This document shows, piece by piece, positions 31,288 to 41,696 of a stretch of DNA of 64,000 nucleotides. Where the stretch lies: NCBI GenBank assembly GCA_963804595.1, contig CAWDQZ010000007.1, forward strand, positions 62,001 to 126,000, read 5' to 3'. The position numbers and the translations under genes are program-made. Source of the stretch: DASUPK01 sp963804595 (GTDB lineage: Bacteria; Actinomycetota; Thermoleophilia; Solirubrobacterales; 70-9). The stretch's first letter is position 1; each line of letters begins with the position of its first letter. A model generated the notes under the pieces. The model did no database searches. It was given only the letters and a program-made list of their open reading frames with translations, and was not told the DNA's origin.

Positions 31288-33715
31288 GTGAACCGCGTCG
31301 TCACAGCGGCACTCTCCGCGCTGGTGTTTCTCTGTCCTGGGTCGGCGGCGGCCGCGTTGACGCCGGGGCCGCAGCCCGATGGGTCGTCGGTGACGCCGGA
31401 GGGTTGGGCGGTAACGCCGGCGGGGACGCAGACGCAGCTCGGGCCGGCGCCGCTGGCAGTCGCGATGAGCCCGACGAACTCGGTGTTGCTGGTCGAGAAC
31501 GCGGGCTACTGGCAGCACTCGCTGATGGTCGTGGACCCGTCGACGGGTGAGGTGATGCAGACGATCGACGAGAACGGCGCGAATGCGCAGGGTCCGTGGA
31601 GCATCGCCAACGGGCACAACCACAGCTACTACAGCGGGCTCGCGTTCTCGCCAGACGGCACCACGCGCATGGGCCTCCGACGGCGCCGGCGGCTCCCTGC
31701 ACACCTTCGCGATCGCGGGGAAGACGCTGACGGCGAAGCCGGAGATCAACCTCGGCAACGACAATCCGTACCCCGCGGGAATCGCCGTCGCGCCGGACGC
31801 CTCCCGTCTCTACGTCGCGGGAAACCTCACCGACTCGCTGCTAATCGTCGATCCCGCCACGCGGAAGGTTCTCTCCAGAGTCAAGGTCGGTCATCTTCCC
31901 GACGGCGTGGCGGTGAGCCGCGACGGCTCGCGCGTGTTCGTTGCGAACTGGGGTGACCGCACGGTGTCGGTCGTGGACCCGGCGACCGCGACGGTCGTGC
32001 GTACCATCACCACCGGGACGCATCCACAGGCGATCGCAGCCTCGCCGACGCGATCGGAGGTCTACGTCGCGAACACCGACTCGGACTCGGTCAGCGTCCT
32101 CGACGCTTCCACTGGCAACGTCCTGCGGGCGATCAACCTGCGCCCGTACGCGGGCTCGCCTGTCGCCGCGAGTCCGAACGCACTCGCCGTGAGCCCGGAC
32201 GGGTCACGGCTGTACGTCACCAACGCAGGCGACAACGATGTCGCCCTTGTCGGGCTCGCGCCGGGCGGGAAGGGCGGCGATGCCATCCTCGGCTACATCC
32301 CGACCGCCTGGTATCCGGATGGGGTCGCTCTCGACGCGGGCGGCGCAAACCTGTTCGTGACGAACATGAAGGGTCTCGGGATTGGTCCGAATCTCGCCGA
32401 TCCGACGAGCGCGACCGCCGGCGAGGGGTCGTATTGGCCGCTGCGCTTCCGCGGCTCGTTGTCACGGATCCAGGTGCCCGACGCAACCCAGCTACGCACG
32501 TACACGGCGCAGGTCGTCGCCAACGACCACTTCGCCTCCCGTCCGGCGGCCCCCAGGCTGCCCGCCGCCATCACCCACGTCATCTACGTGATGAAGGAGA
32601 ATCGCACCTACGATCAGCTGCTGGGCGATCTCGGCAAGGGGAATGGCGACCCGTCGCTCGCAATCTTCGGCGAACGGGTGACGCCGAACACGCACGCGCT
32701 TGCGCGCCGGTTCGTCGATTTCGACAACTTCTACGCCGATGCGGACGTGTCGGCCGACGGCTGGTCGTGGACGACGGGCGCCTACGCGAACGACTACATC
32801 CAGCGCAACTGGCCGCTCAACTACAACGGCTACCGGCGGCCGTACGACTTCGGCGGCTTCGGCAACGACGAGACAGCCGGCCTGCCCGGCGAGGATCCCG
32901 GCCACGGCTTCCTCTGGGACGACCTCGCCGCGCACGATGTGTCCTTCCGGAACTTCGGCTTCTTCGTCGACAACCCGGTCGACCTACAGGACTCGATGCC
33001 CGGCCTGCTCGCGCAGACCGACCCGCTCTATCCGGGCTGGGACCTTAAGACGACGGACCAGACGCGCATCGATCGCTGGCTCAAGGTCTTCTCTTCTTAC
33101 ATCAAGGGCGGCTCGATGCCGGCGACGCAGTTCGTCTACCTGCCCAGCGACCATACGTACGGAACGACGCCGTCGGCCCGCAAACCGTCCGCCTACGTGG
33201 CCGACAACGACCTCGCCCTCGGCCGGCTGGTGCAGGCCGTCTCCCATTCGACCTTCTGGTCGAGCACCGCGATCTTCGTCGTCGAGGACGACGCCCAGGA
33301 CGGCCCGGACCACGTCGACGCGCACCGCTCACTCGCGCTGGCGATCAGCCCGTACACGCAGACGGGCGCCGTCGACTCGACGCTGTACTCGTCGGTCTCC
33401 GTCCTGCGCACGATCGAGACCGCCTTCGGACTACCGCCGATGACCCAATTCGACGCTGCGGCCTTGCCGATGTCGAAGGCGTTCACTTCCGCACCGAATC
33501 TCTCGCCCTATGACGCGATGACGCCGCAGGTGTCCCTGACCGCAAAGAACTCGGCGGACTCCCCGCTCGCCGCCCAGTCGCAGGCGATCGACTTCTCGGA
33601 GCCCGACCGGATCCCGATGCGGCTGATGAACGAGATCGTCTGGGAGAGCGTCCGCGGGCGCGACAGTCGCATGCCCGTCACGAGCAGTCGCCTGCCCGAC
33701 ACGGACGGCGATTAG
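31288..33715 (+). CDS. Secreted YncE-type beta-propeller plus alkaline phosphatase-superfamily protein, frameshifted
   Basis: GTG 31288 begins a signal peptide (M-N-R-V-V-T-A-A-L-S-A-L-V-F-L...A-A-A). The first frame runs into propeller blades and ends coherent reading at F-S-P-D-G-T-T near 31668. The next frame continues A-S-D-G-A-G-G-S-L-H-T-F, then repeated Y-V-A-N/D-P-A-T blades (seven-bladed YVTN/YncE type). From about 32570 the phosphoesterase domain follows: I-Y-V-M-K-E-N-R-T-Y-D-Q-L-L-G-D-L (metal and Thr nucleophile region) and F-V-V-E-D-D-A-Q-D-G-P-D-H-V-D-A-H-R. One base too many near 31670 explains the break. TACGGT lies 7 bases before the GTG with no ribosome site, a leaderless start. 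The physiological substrate is unknown. Confidence 0.82.
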
Positions 33716-34409
33716 CGCTGCCGGCCGAAGATGCGCAGCAGGAAGAGGAAGAGGTTGATGAAGTCGAGGTAGAGGGCGAGTGCGCCCATGATCGCGGCGC
33801 GACCCTCGGCGTCACCGGTGAGCCCCTGCTGATTGATCTGCTTGAGCTTCTGCATGTCGTACGCGGTGAGTGCAGCGAAGATCGCCACCCCGGCGTACGT
33901 CGTGATCCAGTAGAGCGTGCTGTTCGCCCAGAAGATGTTCACGATCGTGGCCAGGATCAGGCCGATCAGGGCCATGAAGGCGATCGAGCCGAGCTTGGAG
34001 AGGTCGGTCTGGGTCACAGCGCCCCAGACGGCGAGGGCTCCGAACATCCCGGCCGTGATCAGGAAGGCCGTGAAGATCGACTCCGTCGTGTAGAGCTCGA
34101 AGATGAAGGCGAAGGTGACGCCGACCGTCGCCGAGTAGAGCAGGAAGAGGAACGTCGCCATCCCGACCGAGATCCGGTTGATCGGCGAAGACTGAGCCCG
34201 AAGACGATCGCGAGCTGGGCGACGATCACCCCGATGATGATCCCCGGGCTCTCGGTGATGTCGGTGAGCAGGGTGTCGCTCGAGCCGATCAGCGCTGCGA
34301 CGCCGCCGGTGATGCCCAGCCCGACGAACATCCAGAGGAAGACCCGCTGGAGGAAGTTCGACTCGGTGTGGGCGACCGCGAGGTCGCCGGGTTGTGCCGC
34401 GTACTCCAT
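33712..34409 (-). CDS. Bax inhibitor-1/YccA family membrane protein, frameshifted
   Basis: The first frame from ATG 34409 gives F-L-Q-R-V-F-L-W-M-F-V-G-L-G-I-T-G-G-V-A-A-L, then G-V-I-V-A-Q-L-A-I-V-F-G-L. Near 34195 the frame changes by one base to S-P-I-N-R-I-S-V-G-M-A-T-F-L-F-L-L-Y-S-A-T-V-G-V-T-F and on through F-L-I-T-A-G-M-F-G-A-L-A-V-W-G, A-L-T-A-Y-D-M-Q-K-L-K and the C-terminal A-L-A-L-Y-L-D-F-I-N-L-F-L-F-L-L-R. Joined, it is about 232 residues with seven helices, the usual BI-1 length. A missing base is the simplest explanation. The family is implicated in calcium leak and membrane stress. It is divergent from the DUF192 gene. Confidence 0.85.
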
Positions 34410-34431
34410 GCCCGCGGAAGCTTATGCGGGA

Positions 34432-34740
34432 GTGGAGACACCAGCGCGATTCCGACGCCTTGAGCGGATCGAACTCCTTGGAATCGAAGTTCCGGTCGCG
34501 ACCGGGCCGCGGAGCCGGCTACTCGGGCTGGCGCTGCTCGACCGCGACCGCGCCGGAGCGGGGCTCTTGATCCCGGGCTGCCGCAGCGTCCACACGCTCG
34601 GCATGCGATTCCCCCTCGACCTTCTCTTTCTCGACGGGGACCGTCGTGTGGTCGAGCTGCGTCGGGCGGTGCCGCCGGGCAGGTTCATACGCTGCGCGGC
34701 GGCGGTCGCCGTGCTCGAGGTTCCCTCGCCCCTCCCATGA
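34432..34740 (+). CDS. DUF192 family protein
   Basis: The protein has about 102 residues from GTG 34432; ATG 34408 is also in frame but overlaps the divergent BI-1 start. The core reads G-P-R-S-R-L-L-G-L-A-L-L-D-R and H-T-L-G-M-R-F-P-L-D-L-L-F-L-D-G-D, then V-V-E-L-R-R-A-V-P-P-G-R-F, the DUF192 pattern of a small beta-rich fold of unknown function. It lacks the signal peptide some members have. Its stop overlaps the MFS start by 4 bases (ATGA), so it is co-translated with the exporter. Confidence 0.8.
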   Translation: METPARFRRLERIELLGIEVPVATGPRSRLLGLALLDRDRAGAGLLIPGCRSVHTLGMRFPLDLLFLDGDRRVVELRRAVPPGRFIRCAAAVAVLEVPSPLP

Positions 34741-36198
34741 GCTCCTCGGAGTCCACCCGCCAGTGGTGGGTGCTCGTCGGCACCTGTCTCGGCCTGTTCA
34801 TCCTGATGCTGGACTCGACGGTGGTAGCACTCGCGCTGCCGACGATCCAGCGGGAGCTGCACGCGTCCGCCGACAACGTCCAATGGGTGCTGAACGGCTA
34901 CCTGCTGGTGATCAGCGTGCTGGTGGTGACCGCCGGGCGCCTCGGCGACATCTACGGTCGGCGGGCGCGTCTTCCTGATCGGGATGGCCGTCTTCGCCGC
35001 CGGGTCGGCGCTCGCGGCCCTTGCGGACGACGATGCGGTCCTGGTCGCGGCACGTGCGGTCCAGGGGATCGGCGGGGCCGCGATGCTCTCCCTCTCGCTG
35101 GCGATCGTGAGCCACGCCTTTCCGGAGGAGCAGCAGGGACAGGCACTCGGAATCTGGGCCGCGGTCTCGGCGCTCGCGCTCGCCGTAGGTCCCCTGGTGG
35201 GGGGTGTCCTGATCGACGTGGACTGGCGGCTGATCTTCTGGATCAACCTGCCGATCTGCGCGGCCGGGATCGGAATCACTCGGTGGGCGGCGCACGAGTC
35301 CCGAGACGAGACCTCACCGCCCAAACTCGACTACCCCGGGCTCGCCACCCTCACGCCGGGACTGCTGGCTGTCGTGTTCGCTCTGGTCCGCGCCGACAAT
35401 TGGGGCTGGGGGTCAGCGAAGACGCTGCTGCTGCTCGCGGCCGGCGTGCTGCTGCTCGCCGCGTTCTGGGCGATCGAGCATCGGGTGGACTCCCCGATCG
35501 TCGACTTCAGCCTCTTCCGCAACCGTCCCTACCTCGGCGCCTCGGCAGCGGCCTTCGCCCTTGTCGGCGCCTACTGGGCGGTGATCTTCTACCAGCCGCA
35601 GTACCTGCAGAAGGTCCTCGACCACGGGCCCGTCGCCGCCGGAGTGCTCGTCCTGCCGATCACCGCGCCGATGGTCTTCATTTCGCCGTTCTGCGGTCCG
35701 CTGATCAAGAGGTTCGGCCCCCGCGCCCTGATGACTGCTGGGATGGTCTGCGGGGCGGTCGGACTCGCGCTGCTCACCCAGGTCGATGCGTCGAGCTCCT
35801 ACGGAGTGCTCCTCCCGGGCTACCTGCTCTTCGGCATCGCCCTCGGCCTCGTCTACGCCCCGATGTCGACGGCGGCCATGCTGGCCATGCCGCGCGCCAA
35901 GGCCGGAATCGCGGCCGGCGTCCTGGCGATGGTGAGGGTCACCGCCGGCGCCCTGGCGCTCGCCGTGGTCTCGGCCGTCTTCCAGAGCATCCAGGCCGAT
36001 CAGCTCGAGCAGCACCCGGCCGACGTGGCCGGTGCCTTCGCGACGGCGCTGGCGGACTCGACCTGGGTCCTGGTGGCCCTCGTGGCGACCGGGGCGGTCG
36101 CGACCTGGGCTCTCGTCCGGCGGACCGGAGGGCAGGAGCACCCCGCGCCGGAGGAGCACCCGCAGCATCGCCTGGAGCGCCACCGCCTGCACATCTGA
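34737..36198 (+). CDS. MFS drug-efflux transporter (EmrB/QacA, DHA2 type), frameshifted
   Basis: The first frame has M-L-D-S-T-V-V-A-L-A-L-P-T-I (motif C/D1 of the 14-helix DHA2 exporters), W-V-L-N-G-Y-L-L and motif A G-R-L-G-D-I-Y-G-R-R. Near 34965 (CGGCGGGCGCGT) coding shifts by one base to R-V-F-L-I-G-M-A-V-F-A-A-G-S-A-L, Q-G-I-G-G-A-A and G-P-L-V-G-G-V-L, and on to the C-terminus at 36198. Combined length is about 486 residues, normal for the family. It is probably a proton-driven exporter of hydrophobic cations or drugs. One extra G/C is the likely cause of the break. Confidence 0.85.
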
Positions 36199-36237
36199 GG
36201 CGGGGGAGAGTGTGCCGCGCGGGCGACTTAAGTCGGC

Positions 36238-36938
<701 letters not shown>

Positions 36939-36942
<4 letters not shown>

Positions 36943-37568
36943 TCACGCCGGGCCACAAGCGGGCCCTGAACCGAGCTCTGCACGAGCTGCGACGCCCCCT
37001 CCAGGCCCTGGTTCTTCTCGAGGATGGGGGCGGGCCGCCAGCGGCCGCGCCCCCGCCGGCTACCAGGCGAGGGCTGCTCGAGCTCGCCGCCACGGCGCTG
37101 CGGGATCTCGATGGCGCCGTCAACGGGGAGCGCGGCTCGCAGCCGCCCAGGCTCTTCTCCTGCCGCGAATCCGTGATGGCGTGTCTGGAGCGTTGGCGCC
37201 CCCATGCCGTCCGCGCCGGGGGAGTCCGCGTCTATTGGGATGCGGGCCCGGCGATGGTCGAGGGTGACGCCTGTCGACTCGCCCAGGCCCTCGACAACCT
37301 GGTCTCGAACGCGCTCGAACACGGCCGACCGCCCGTCGTGGTGACCGGTGCGCGGGTCGCCGGCCGGATAAGGATCACGATCGCCAACGGTCTGAGATCC
37401 GACCGGAAGACGTCCGGGCCCGATCCACGCCGCGGCCATGGCACCAAGGTCGTCTCACAGGTGGCGAGCTCCCATGGCGGACGATTCGCTCTCTGCGAAA
37501 CCGGCGGCGGCTGCGTGGCTGCGCTGGAGCTCCCGCTGGCCGAGCCGGGTTTCGCCAGGGCGGCGTGA
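36939..37568 (+). CDS. Sensorless histidine kinase-like protein
   Basis: The protein has 209 residues from TTG in a TTGA overlap. There is no membrane helix or sensor domain. A dimerisation/phosphoacceptor-like helix has H15 in L-H-E-L-R-R-P-L-Q. The HATPase domain has the N-box L-D-N-L-V-S-N-A-L-E-H-G (119-129) and a G2-like G-H-G-T-K (166-170). The G1 box, normally D-x-G-x-G, reads A-N-G-L-R-S, so the adenine-contacting Asp is missing. It may be a weak kinase, or a phosphatase/partner for the adjacent regulator. Its stop overlaps cpaB by 4 bases. Confidence 0.75.
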
Positions 37569-38209
37569 GCCGCCGCGCCCGTGCGGTCGCTTTCCTGATC
37601 GCGGCGCTGATCTGCGCGATGCTCGCGGCGACAGTCGCCGGGCGCTACCGATCGCGCGTCGAGGGCCGCTATGGGCCCCTCCGTCCAGTCGTCGTGGCCA
37701 TCAGCCAGCTTGCGGCCGGCGAGCCGATCGGCTCCGAGCAGGCACAGGCGGCACTCGCGGTCCGCCGGGTGCCGGCTAGCTTCGTGCCTGCGGGTGCGTT
37801 GTCGCGACCGAATGACGCGCTGGGCCGCGCGCCGGTGGCGGTGATCCCGGCCGGCTCCTATCTGCTCGGTGCGCAGCTGATCATCCCCCGCGCGAGGAAG
37901 CCGCGCGCCCCGGTCGCCGGAGAGGGGCTTCGGCCCGTTCAGGTCGCGGTCGTCGGAGCCGAGGCGCTGACGATCGGTGGCGTCGCACCGGAGGGACGCC
38001 GGGTGGATGTCGTGGTCTCGAGACAGTCCGGCCTGGGGCGATCGGCGCGTGCCTCCATCGCCGCCGGCAGCGTGAAGCTGCTGGCGCTGTCGGCGCCCGC
38101 CGGTCCCGGCGAGCCCTGGAGCGCCACCCTGGCGGTCAGCGAGCAGCAGGCGCTCTCGCTGATCGCCGCGCAGAGTGCGGGGCGCGAGATCCGCCTGCTG
38201 CCGCGGTGA
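37565..38209 (+). CDS. cpaB: CpaB/SAF-domain Flp pilus assembly protein
   Basis: The protein has 214 residues, GTG in a GTGA overlap. One N-terminal helix (V-A-F-L-I-A-A-L-I-C-A-M-L-A-A-T-V-A-G) is followed by the SAF domain: V-V-V-A-I-S-Q-L-A-A-G-E-P-I, A-L-A-V-R-R-V-P-A-S-F-V-P and A-V-I-P-A-G-S-Y-L-L-G-A-Q-L. A C-terminal region has V-A-V-V-G-A and V-D-V-V-V-S-R. In Tad systems CpaB/RcpC is periplasmic or exoplasmic and supports the secretion channel. The remaining Tad genes resume at 39685, after a minus-strand block. Co-translation with the two-component pair is notable. Confidence 0.75.
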   Translation: MSRRARAVAFLIAALICAMLAATVAGRYRSRVEGRYGPLRPVVVAISQLAAGEPIGSEQAQAALAVRRVPASFVPAGALSRPNDALGRAPVAVIPAGSYLLGAQLIIPRARKPRAPVAGEGLRPVQVAVVGAEALTIGGVAPEGRRVDVVVSRQSGLGRSARASIAAGSVKLLALSAPAGPGEPWSATLAVSEQQALSLIAAQSAGREIRLLPR

Positions 38210-38210
38210 A

Positions 38211-38630
38211 TCAGACCGTCGGCTTGCCCAGCCGGATCGTGTTGCCGGACGGGTCGCGGAACTCCGAGTCGATCCCATACGGCCGCTCGGAGGGCGCCTC
38301 CGTGAACTCGACGCCGCGACCCCTGAGCTCCTCGTAGGCGGCCTGGACGTCGTCGGTGTTGAGGAAGACCGAGCCCGAGAAGCCCTTCGACATCAGCTCC
38401 TCGACCTGCTTCTTGGTGCCCTCGTCCATCACGGGCGGCCCGGGAATCGCGAGGAGCGCGATCGCGAAATCCTCCTGTCCGGGCGCTCCGACGGTTAGCC
38501 AGCGGAAATCACCGAGCTCCGGCATCGAGATGTCGGCCCGCACCTCGAAGCCCACCTTGTTGGTCCAGAAGTCGAGCGCCTCCTCCTGGTCGTGCACCCA
38601 CAGCTGTGCGTTCGCCACCCTGATCGCCAT
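38211..38630 (-). CDS. VOC (glyoxalase/bleomycin-resistance) family protein
   Basis: The protein has 139 residues from ATG 38630 with AAAGGAGA upstream. Paired beta-alpha-beta-beta-beta modules read A-N-A-Q-L-W-V-H-D-Q-E-E-A-L-D-F-W-T-N-K-V-G-F-E-V and T-D-D-V-Q-A-A-Y-E-E-L...D-S-E-F-R-D-P-S-G-N-T-I-R-L. The end F-R-D-P-S-G-N is the second metal-Glu-type region of VOC enzymes. The substrate is unknown. The neighbouring AraC-type regulator on the same strand is a common partner of this subfamily. Confidence 0.9.
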   Translation of the reverse strand: MAIRVANAQLWVHDQEEALDFWTNKVGFEVRADISMPELGDFRWLTVGAPGQEDFAIALLAIPGPPVMDEGTKKQVEELMSKGFSGSVFLNTDDVQAAYEELRGRGVEFTEAPSERPYGIDSEFRDPSGNTIRLGKPTV

Positions 38631-38679
38631 CGGAATCTCCTTTGTTCGGATTGGATTGCGGGCCGAAAGTAGCCGGGGG

Positions 38680-39102
38680 TCAGCCGCCTGTCTTCTTGAA
38701 ACGTGCTGTCTGCGGTCGCAGGTAGGTGCGCAGGACGCAGCTGGGCACGCGAGCCGCAAGCGCGGCCGGAGGCTGCGACGCGCGGTACTCGGTCGGCGTC
38801 TGCCCGAAGGTGTGCTTGAAGCTGCTCGTGAACGAGCCCACGCTCTGCAGGCCGACCGAGACGCAGATCTCGCCGACGGTCCAGTCGGTCATCCGCAGCA
38901 GAGCGGCAGCGCGCTCGAGACGCCTGGTCAGGAGGTAGTGATGCGGGGACTCGCCGAAGGTCCGACTGAATTCGCGGCTGAAGTGGGCCTTCGAGAGCCC
39001 CGCCGCGCCGGCCATGTCCCGGACCTCGATCGCCTCGGAATACCGGGCGTCGGCGAGGTCCTTGGCGCGCAGAAGATGCCGCGCAGGCGGGGCGAATGCC
39101 AT
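38680..39102 (-). CDS. AraC-type transcriptional regulator (DNA-binding domain only)
   Basis: The protein has 140 residues with no ligand-binding domain. Two helix-turn-helix motifs are visible: M-A-G-A-A-G-L-S-K-A-H-F-S-R-E-F-S-R-T-F-G and V-G-E-I-C-V-S-V-G-L-Q-S-V-G-S-F, followed by F-K-H-T-F-G-Q-T-P-T-E-Y-R. It lies 49 bases upstream of the VOC gene on the same strand and probably controls it. Confidence 0.9.
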   Translation of the reverse strand: MAFAPPARHLLRAKDLADARYSEAIEVRDMAGAAGLSKAHFSREFSRTFGESPHHYLLTRRLERAAALLRMTDWTVGEICVSVGLQSVGSFTSSFKHTFGQTPTEYRASQPPAALAARVPSCVLRTYLRPQTARFKKTGG

Positions 39103-39121
39103 CTCGCACTATTAGACGGGC

Positions 39122-39628
39122 CTAGCGCTCCCGATTCATCGCGGCCCGAAACGCTGCCTCTGCCTCGCCCCCTCGAACGGCGAAGACGACGCGCTCGAGC
39201 CCGGTCTGCCCATCGAGGTGGCGACGCACCTCCTCGACCTCGATCATCGCGGCCTCCTCGAGCGGAAATCCGCCGACGCCCGTGCCGAAGGCGACCAGCG
39301 CGACGCTCGTCGCGCCGAGCTCCTCGGCCTTCGCCAGCGTGCTCGCCGTGGCCTGGCGGATGATCTCCGCGGACGTCGGGCCGCCGAGCTCCATGGTCGC
39401 GGCGTGAATCACCCATCGGCACGGCATCTCGCCGGCGCTGGTCTCGACCGCCTCTCCCAGCCCGATCGGCGCCCGCTGATGGCTCTCGGCCTGAACCGAA
39501 GGACCGCCCGCCCTCGAGATCGCCCCCGCCACGCCGCCGCCGTGCCGGAGCTCGGTGTTGGCCGCGTTGGCGATCGCGTCGACCTCGAGTTCGGTGATGT
39601 CGGCCTGATGAACCTCGATCTCGGCCAC
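39122..39628 (-). CDS. Macro-domain (ADP-ribose-binding) protein
   Basis: The protein has 168 residues. The macro fold motifs are clear: I-E-V-H-Q-A-D-I-T-E-L-E-V-D-A-I-A-N-A-A-N (the catalytic N-A-A-N), L-R-H-G-G-G-V-A-G-A-I, and the phosphate-binding L-V-A-F-G-T-G-V-G-G-F-P near residue 110. Such proteins hydrolyse O-acetyl-ADP-ribose or remove ADP-ribose from proteins or nucleic acids. It is cytoplasmic and divergent from cpaF, with about 55 bases between the starts. Confidence 0.92.
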   Translation of the reverse strand: MAEIEVHQADITELEVDAIANAANTELRHGGGVAGAISRAGGPSVQAESHQRAPIGLGEAVETSAGEMPCRWVIHAATMELGGPTSAEIIRQATASTLAKAEELGATSVALVAFGTGVGGFPLEEAAMIEVEEVRRHLDGQTGLERVVFAVRGGEAEAAFRAAMNRER

Positions 39629-39684
39629 GCCGCCAGGCTATCGCCGGCCCGGGGGAGAGGCGGCCGACGTCCATCCCTTAACCC

Positions 39685-40866
39685 GTGGTGGACGAACGTG
39701 TCCGCCGCAGGCATCTGGACGAGCTCGCCTCGGAGCTTCGGCGCCGACTGATCGAGCGCCGGCGCGCCCAGGCCGCGGCCGGCGATGGAGCGCTGGGCTC
39801 CGTGTCCGATGCGGTGCGAGAACTGGTGGAGGACGACGCGGCGGTGCTCGAGCCCCCCACCCGCGCGCACCTCTGCGAATTGATCCTGCGGGAGGCGGTC
39901 GGTCTCGGCCCCCTCGAGGAGCTGCTCACCGATCCGGCCGTCGAGGAGGTGATGGTGAACGGGCACGACCGTGTCTACGTGGAGCGCAGCGGCCAGATCG
40001 AGCGCACCGAGGTCAGCTTCCCGTCGGAGACAGCCCTCAGGGATGCCATCGAGAGGATCCTGACGCCGCTCGGTCGCCGCGTGGATGAGCTCAGCCCGAT
40101 GGTCGACGCGAGGCTCGAGGACGGCTCCCGCGTCCACGTGGTCATCCCGCCGCTCGCGGTCGACGGTCCGACGATGTCCATCCGGCGGTTCTCCGCCGTC
40201 CGCCCGGGGCCACGGGACCTGGTGGAGCTCGGGACGCTCACCGAGGAGCTTCACGACCAACTGGCCGCAGCCGTCGGGGCTCGGCGAAGCATCCTGGTCA
40301 GCGGCGGCACCGGTTCGGGCAAGACCACGTTGCTCAACGCCCTCTCGGCATTCATCCACGCCGACGAGCGCGTGATCACGATCGAGGATGCAGCCGAGCT
40401 GCGACTGCGCCAACCGCACGTCGTACGACTCGAGAGCCGGCCGGCGAACGTCGAGGGGCGGGGCCGCGTGACGATCCGGGACCTGCTCCGCGGTGCACTG
40501 AGGATGCGTCCCGACCGGATCGTGATCGGGGAGGTGCGGGGTGAAGAGGCGCTCGACCTGCTGATGGCGCTCAACACGGGACACGAGGGCGCGCTCTCGA
40601 CGGTGCACGCGAACTCGCCCGAGGACGCGCTGCGCCGGGTGGAGACCCTGGCACTGATGGCGGGCGTCGGGCTGCCGCACGAGGCGATCCGCGAGCAGCT
40701 CGGGCGCGGCCTCGATCTGGTCATCCACCTGGCGCGCCTCAGCGACGGCTCCCGGCGCGTCGTCGAGGTGGGGGAGGTGGTGAGGACCGCCGGCTCGGTT
40801 GGCGTCCGCGGCCTGTTCAGGCTGGGCAGCGAGACGAATCGGCGGCAGTGGGCGCGGCGGCCCTGA
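39685..40866 (+). CDS. cpaF: CpaF/TadA secretion ATPase
   Basis: The protein has 393 residues, GTG start. The N-terminal helical region carries L-G-P-L-E-E-L-L-T-D-P-A-V-E-E-V-M-V-N-G, typical of CpaF. The motor has Walker A G-G-T-G-S-G-K-T-T, Asp box I-T-I-E-D-A-A-E-L, Walker B R-M-R-P-D-R-I-V-I-G-E-V-R and the His box G-H-E-G-A-L-S-T-V-H-A-N-S. It drives Flp pilin assembly from the cytoplasmic face. It overlaps tadB by 19 bases. Confidence 0.95.
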   Translation: MVDERVRRRHLDELASELRRRLIERRRAQAAAGDGALGSVSDAVRELVEDDAAVLEPPTRAHLCELILREAVGLGPLEELLTDPAVEEVMVNGHDRVYVERSGQIERTEVSFPSETALRDAIERILTPLGRRVDELSPMVDARLEDGSRVHVVIPPLAVDGPTMSIRRFSAVRPGPRDLVELGTLTEELHDQLAAAVGARRSILVSGGTGSGKTTLLNALSAFIHADERVITIEDAAELRLRQPHVVRLESRPANVEGRGRVTIRDLLRGALRMRPDRIVIGEVRGEEALDLLMALNTGHEGALSTVHANSPEDALRRVETLALMAGVGLPHEAIREQLGRGLDLVIHLARLSDGSRRVVEVGEVVRTAGSVGVRGLFRLGSETNRRQWARRP

Positions 40867-41696
40867 TCGGCTTCGCCGCGCTCGCCGGTGGGTTGCTCAC
40901 TGTCGCGATCCGCGAGGCGATCCTCTCCGCGCCGCGGATCGCGGCCTGGACGCGCGAGGCCCTCAATCCTCTCCGGCGAGTGGGGCGCGAGGGCTACGTG
41001 CCGAGCGCCGAGGAGCAGCGCCGCCTCGCTCTGCTGGGAAGCGGCGCGATCGCGATCGCGACGGTCTTGCTCACAGGGATCGGGCCGCTGGCCGTCGCCG
41101 CCGCCGCCGGGCCGTGGTCTGTCGGAGCCGTGGTGGCGCACCGCAGGGAGCGCTACCGGCGGTCGGTCGAGCGCTCCGTCCCCGACGTGGCGGCGGCGAT
41201 TGCCGACGCGATCTCCGGCGGCCACTCGGTCCGGGGAGCGCTGGCGGCCTCCGCCGAGTCCCTCGAGGGGCCCTCGGCGGCGGAGCTCGCACGGGTTGCG
41301 GCCGACCTCGAGCTCGGCGCCTCCACCGCCGACGCCCTGGGCGGGATGCGCGGCAGGTTGCGCTCGGAGCGGATCGAGTCGCTGTCCACGGCTCTCCTCA
41401 GCCAGCAGGTCGCCGGCGGCGACGTGGCGGCCCTGATGCGGCGGCTCGCGGCTGCAGCGGCCGAGCGGGACCGGGTTGACGACGAGGCGCGCGCCGCCAC
41501 CACACAGGCCCGATTCACCGGTCTGCTCGTGGTCGCGCTGCCGGCTGGGGCGGCGCTCTTCGCCGAGTTGCTCCAGCCGGGTTTCATCTCCCGCGTGCTG
41601 GCGGAGCCGGCTTCGGCGGGCATGCTGATCGCCGCGGCCGGGCTGCAGGTCATCGGCTTCGCCGTGATTCGGCGTCTCGGGAGACCCTCCGAATGA
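40848..41696 (+). CDS. tadB: TadB-like inner-membrane platform protein (T2SF domain)
   Basis: The protein has 282 residues. The T2SF core reads S-V-P-D-V-A-A-A-I-A-D-A-I-S-G-G-H-S-V-R-G-A-L and L-S-Q-Q-V-A-G-G-D-V-A-A-L-M-R-R-L, flanked by N- and C-terminal hydrophobic helices (V-A-L-P-A-G-A-A-L-F-A-E, G-M-L-I-A-A-A-G-L-Q-V-I-G-F). It forms the membrane platform with TadC under CpaF. It overlaps tadC by 4 bases. Confidence 0.9.
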   Translation: MGAAALIGFAALAGGLLTVAIREAILSAPRIAAWTREALNPLRRVGREGYVPSAEEQRRLALLGSGAIAIATVLLTGIGPLAVAAAAGPWSVGAVVAHRRERYRRSVERSVPDVAAAIADAISGGHSVRGALAASAESLEGPSAAELARVAADLELGASTADALGGMRGRLRSERIESLSTALLSQQVAGGDVAALMRRLAAAAAERDRVDDEARAATTQARFTGLLVVALPAGAALFAELLQPGFISRVLAEPASAGMLIAAAGLQVIGFAVIRRLGRPSE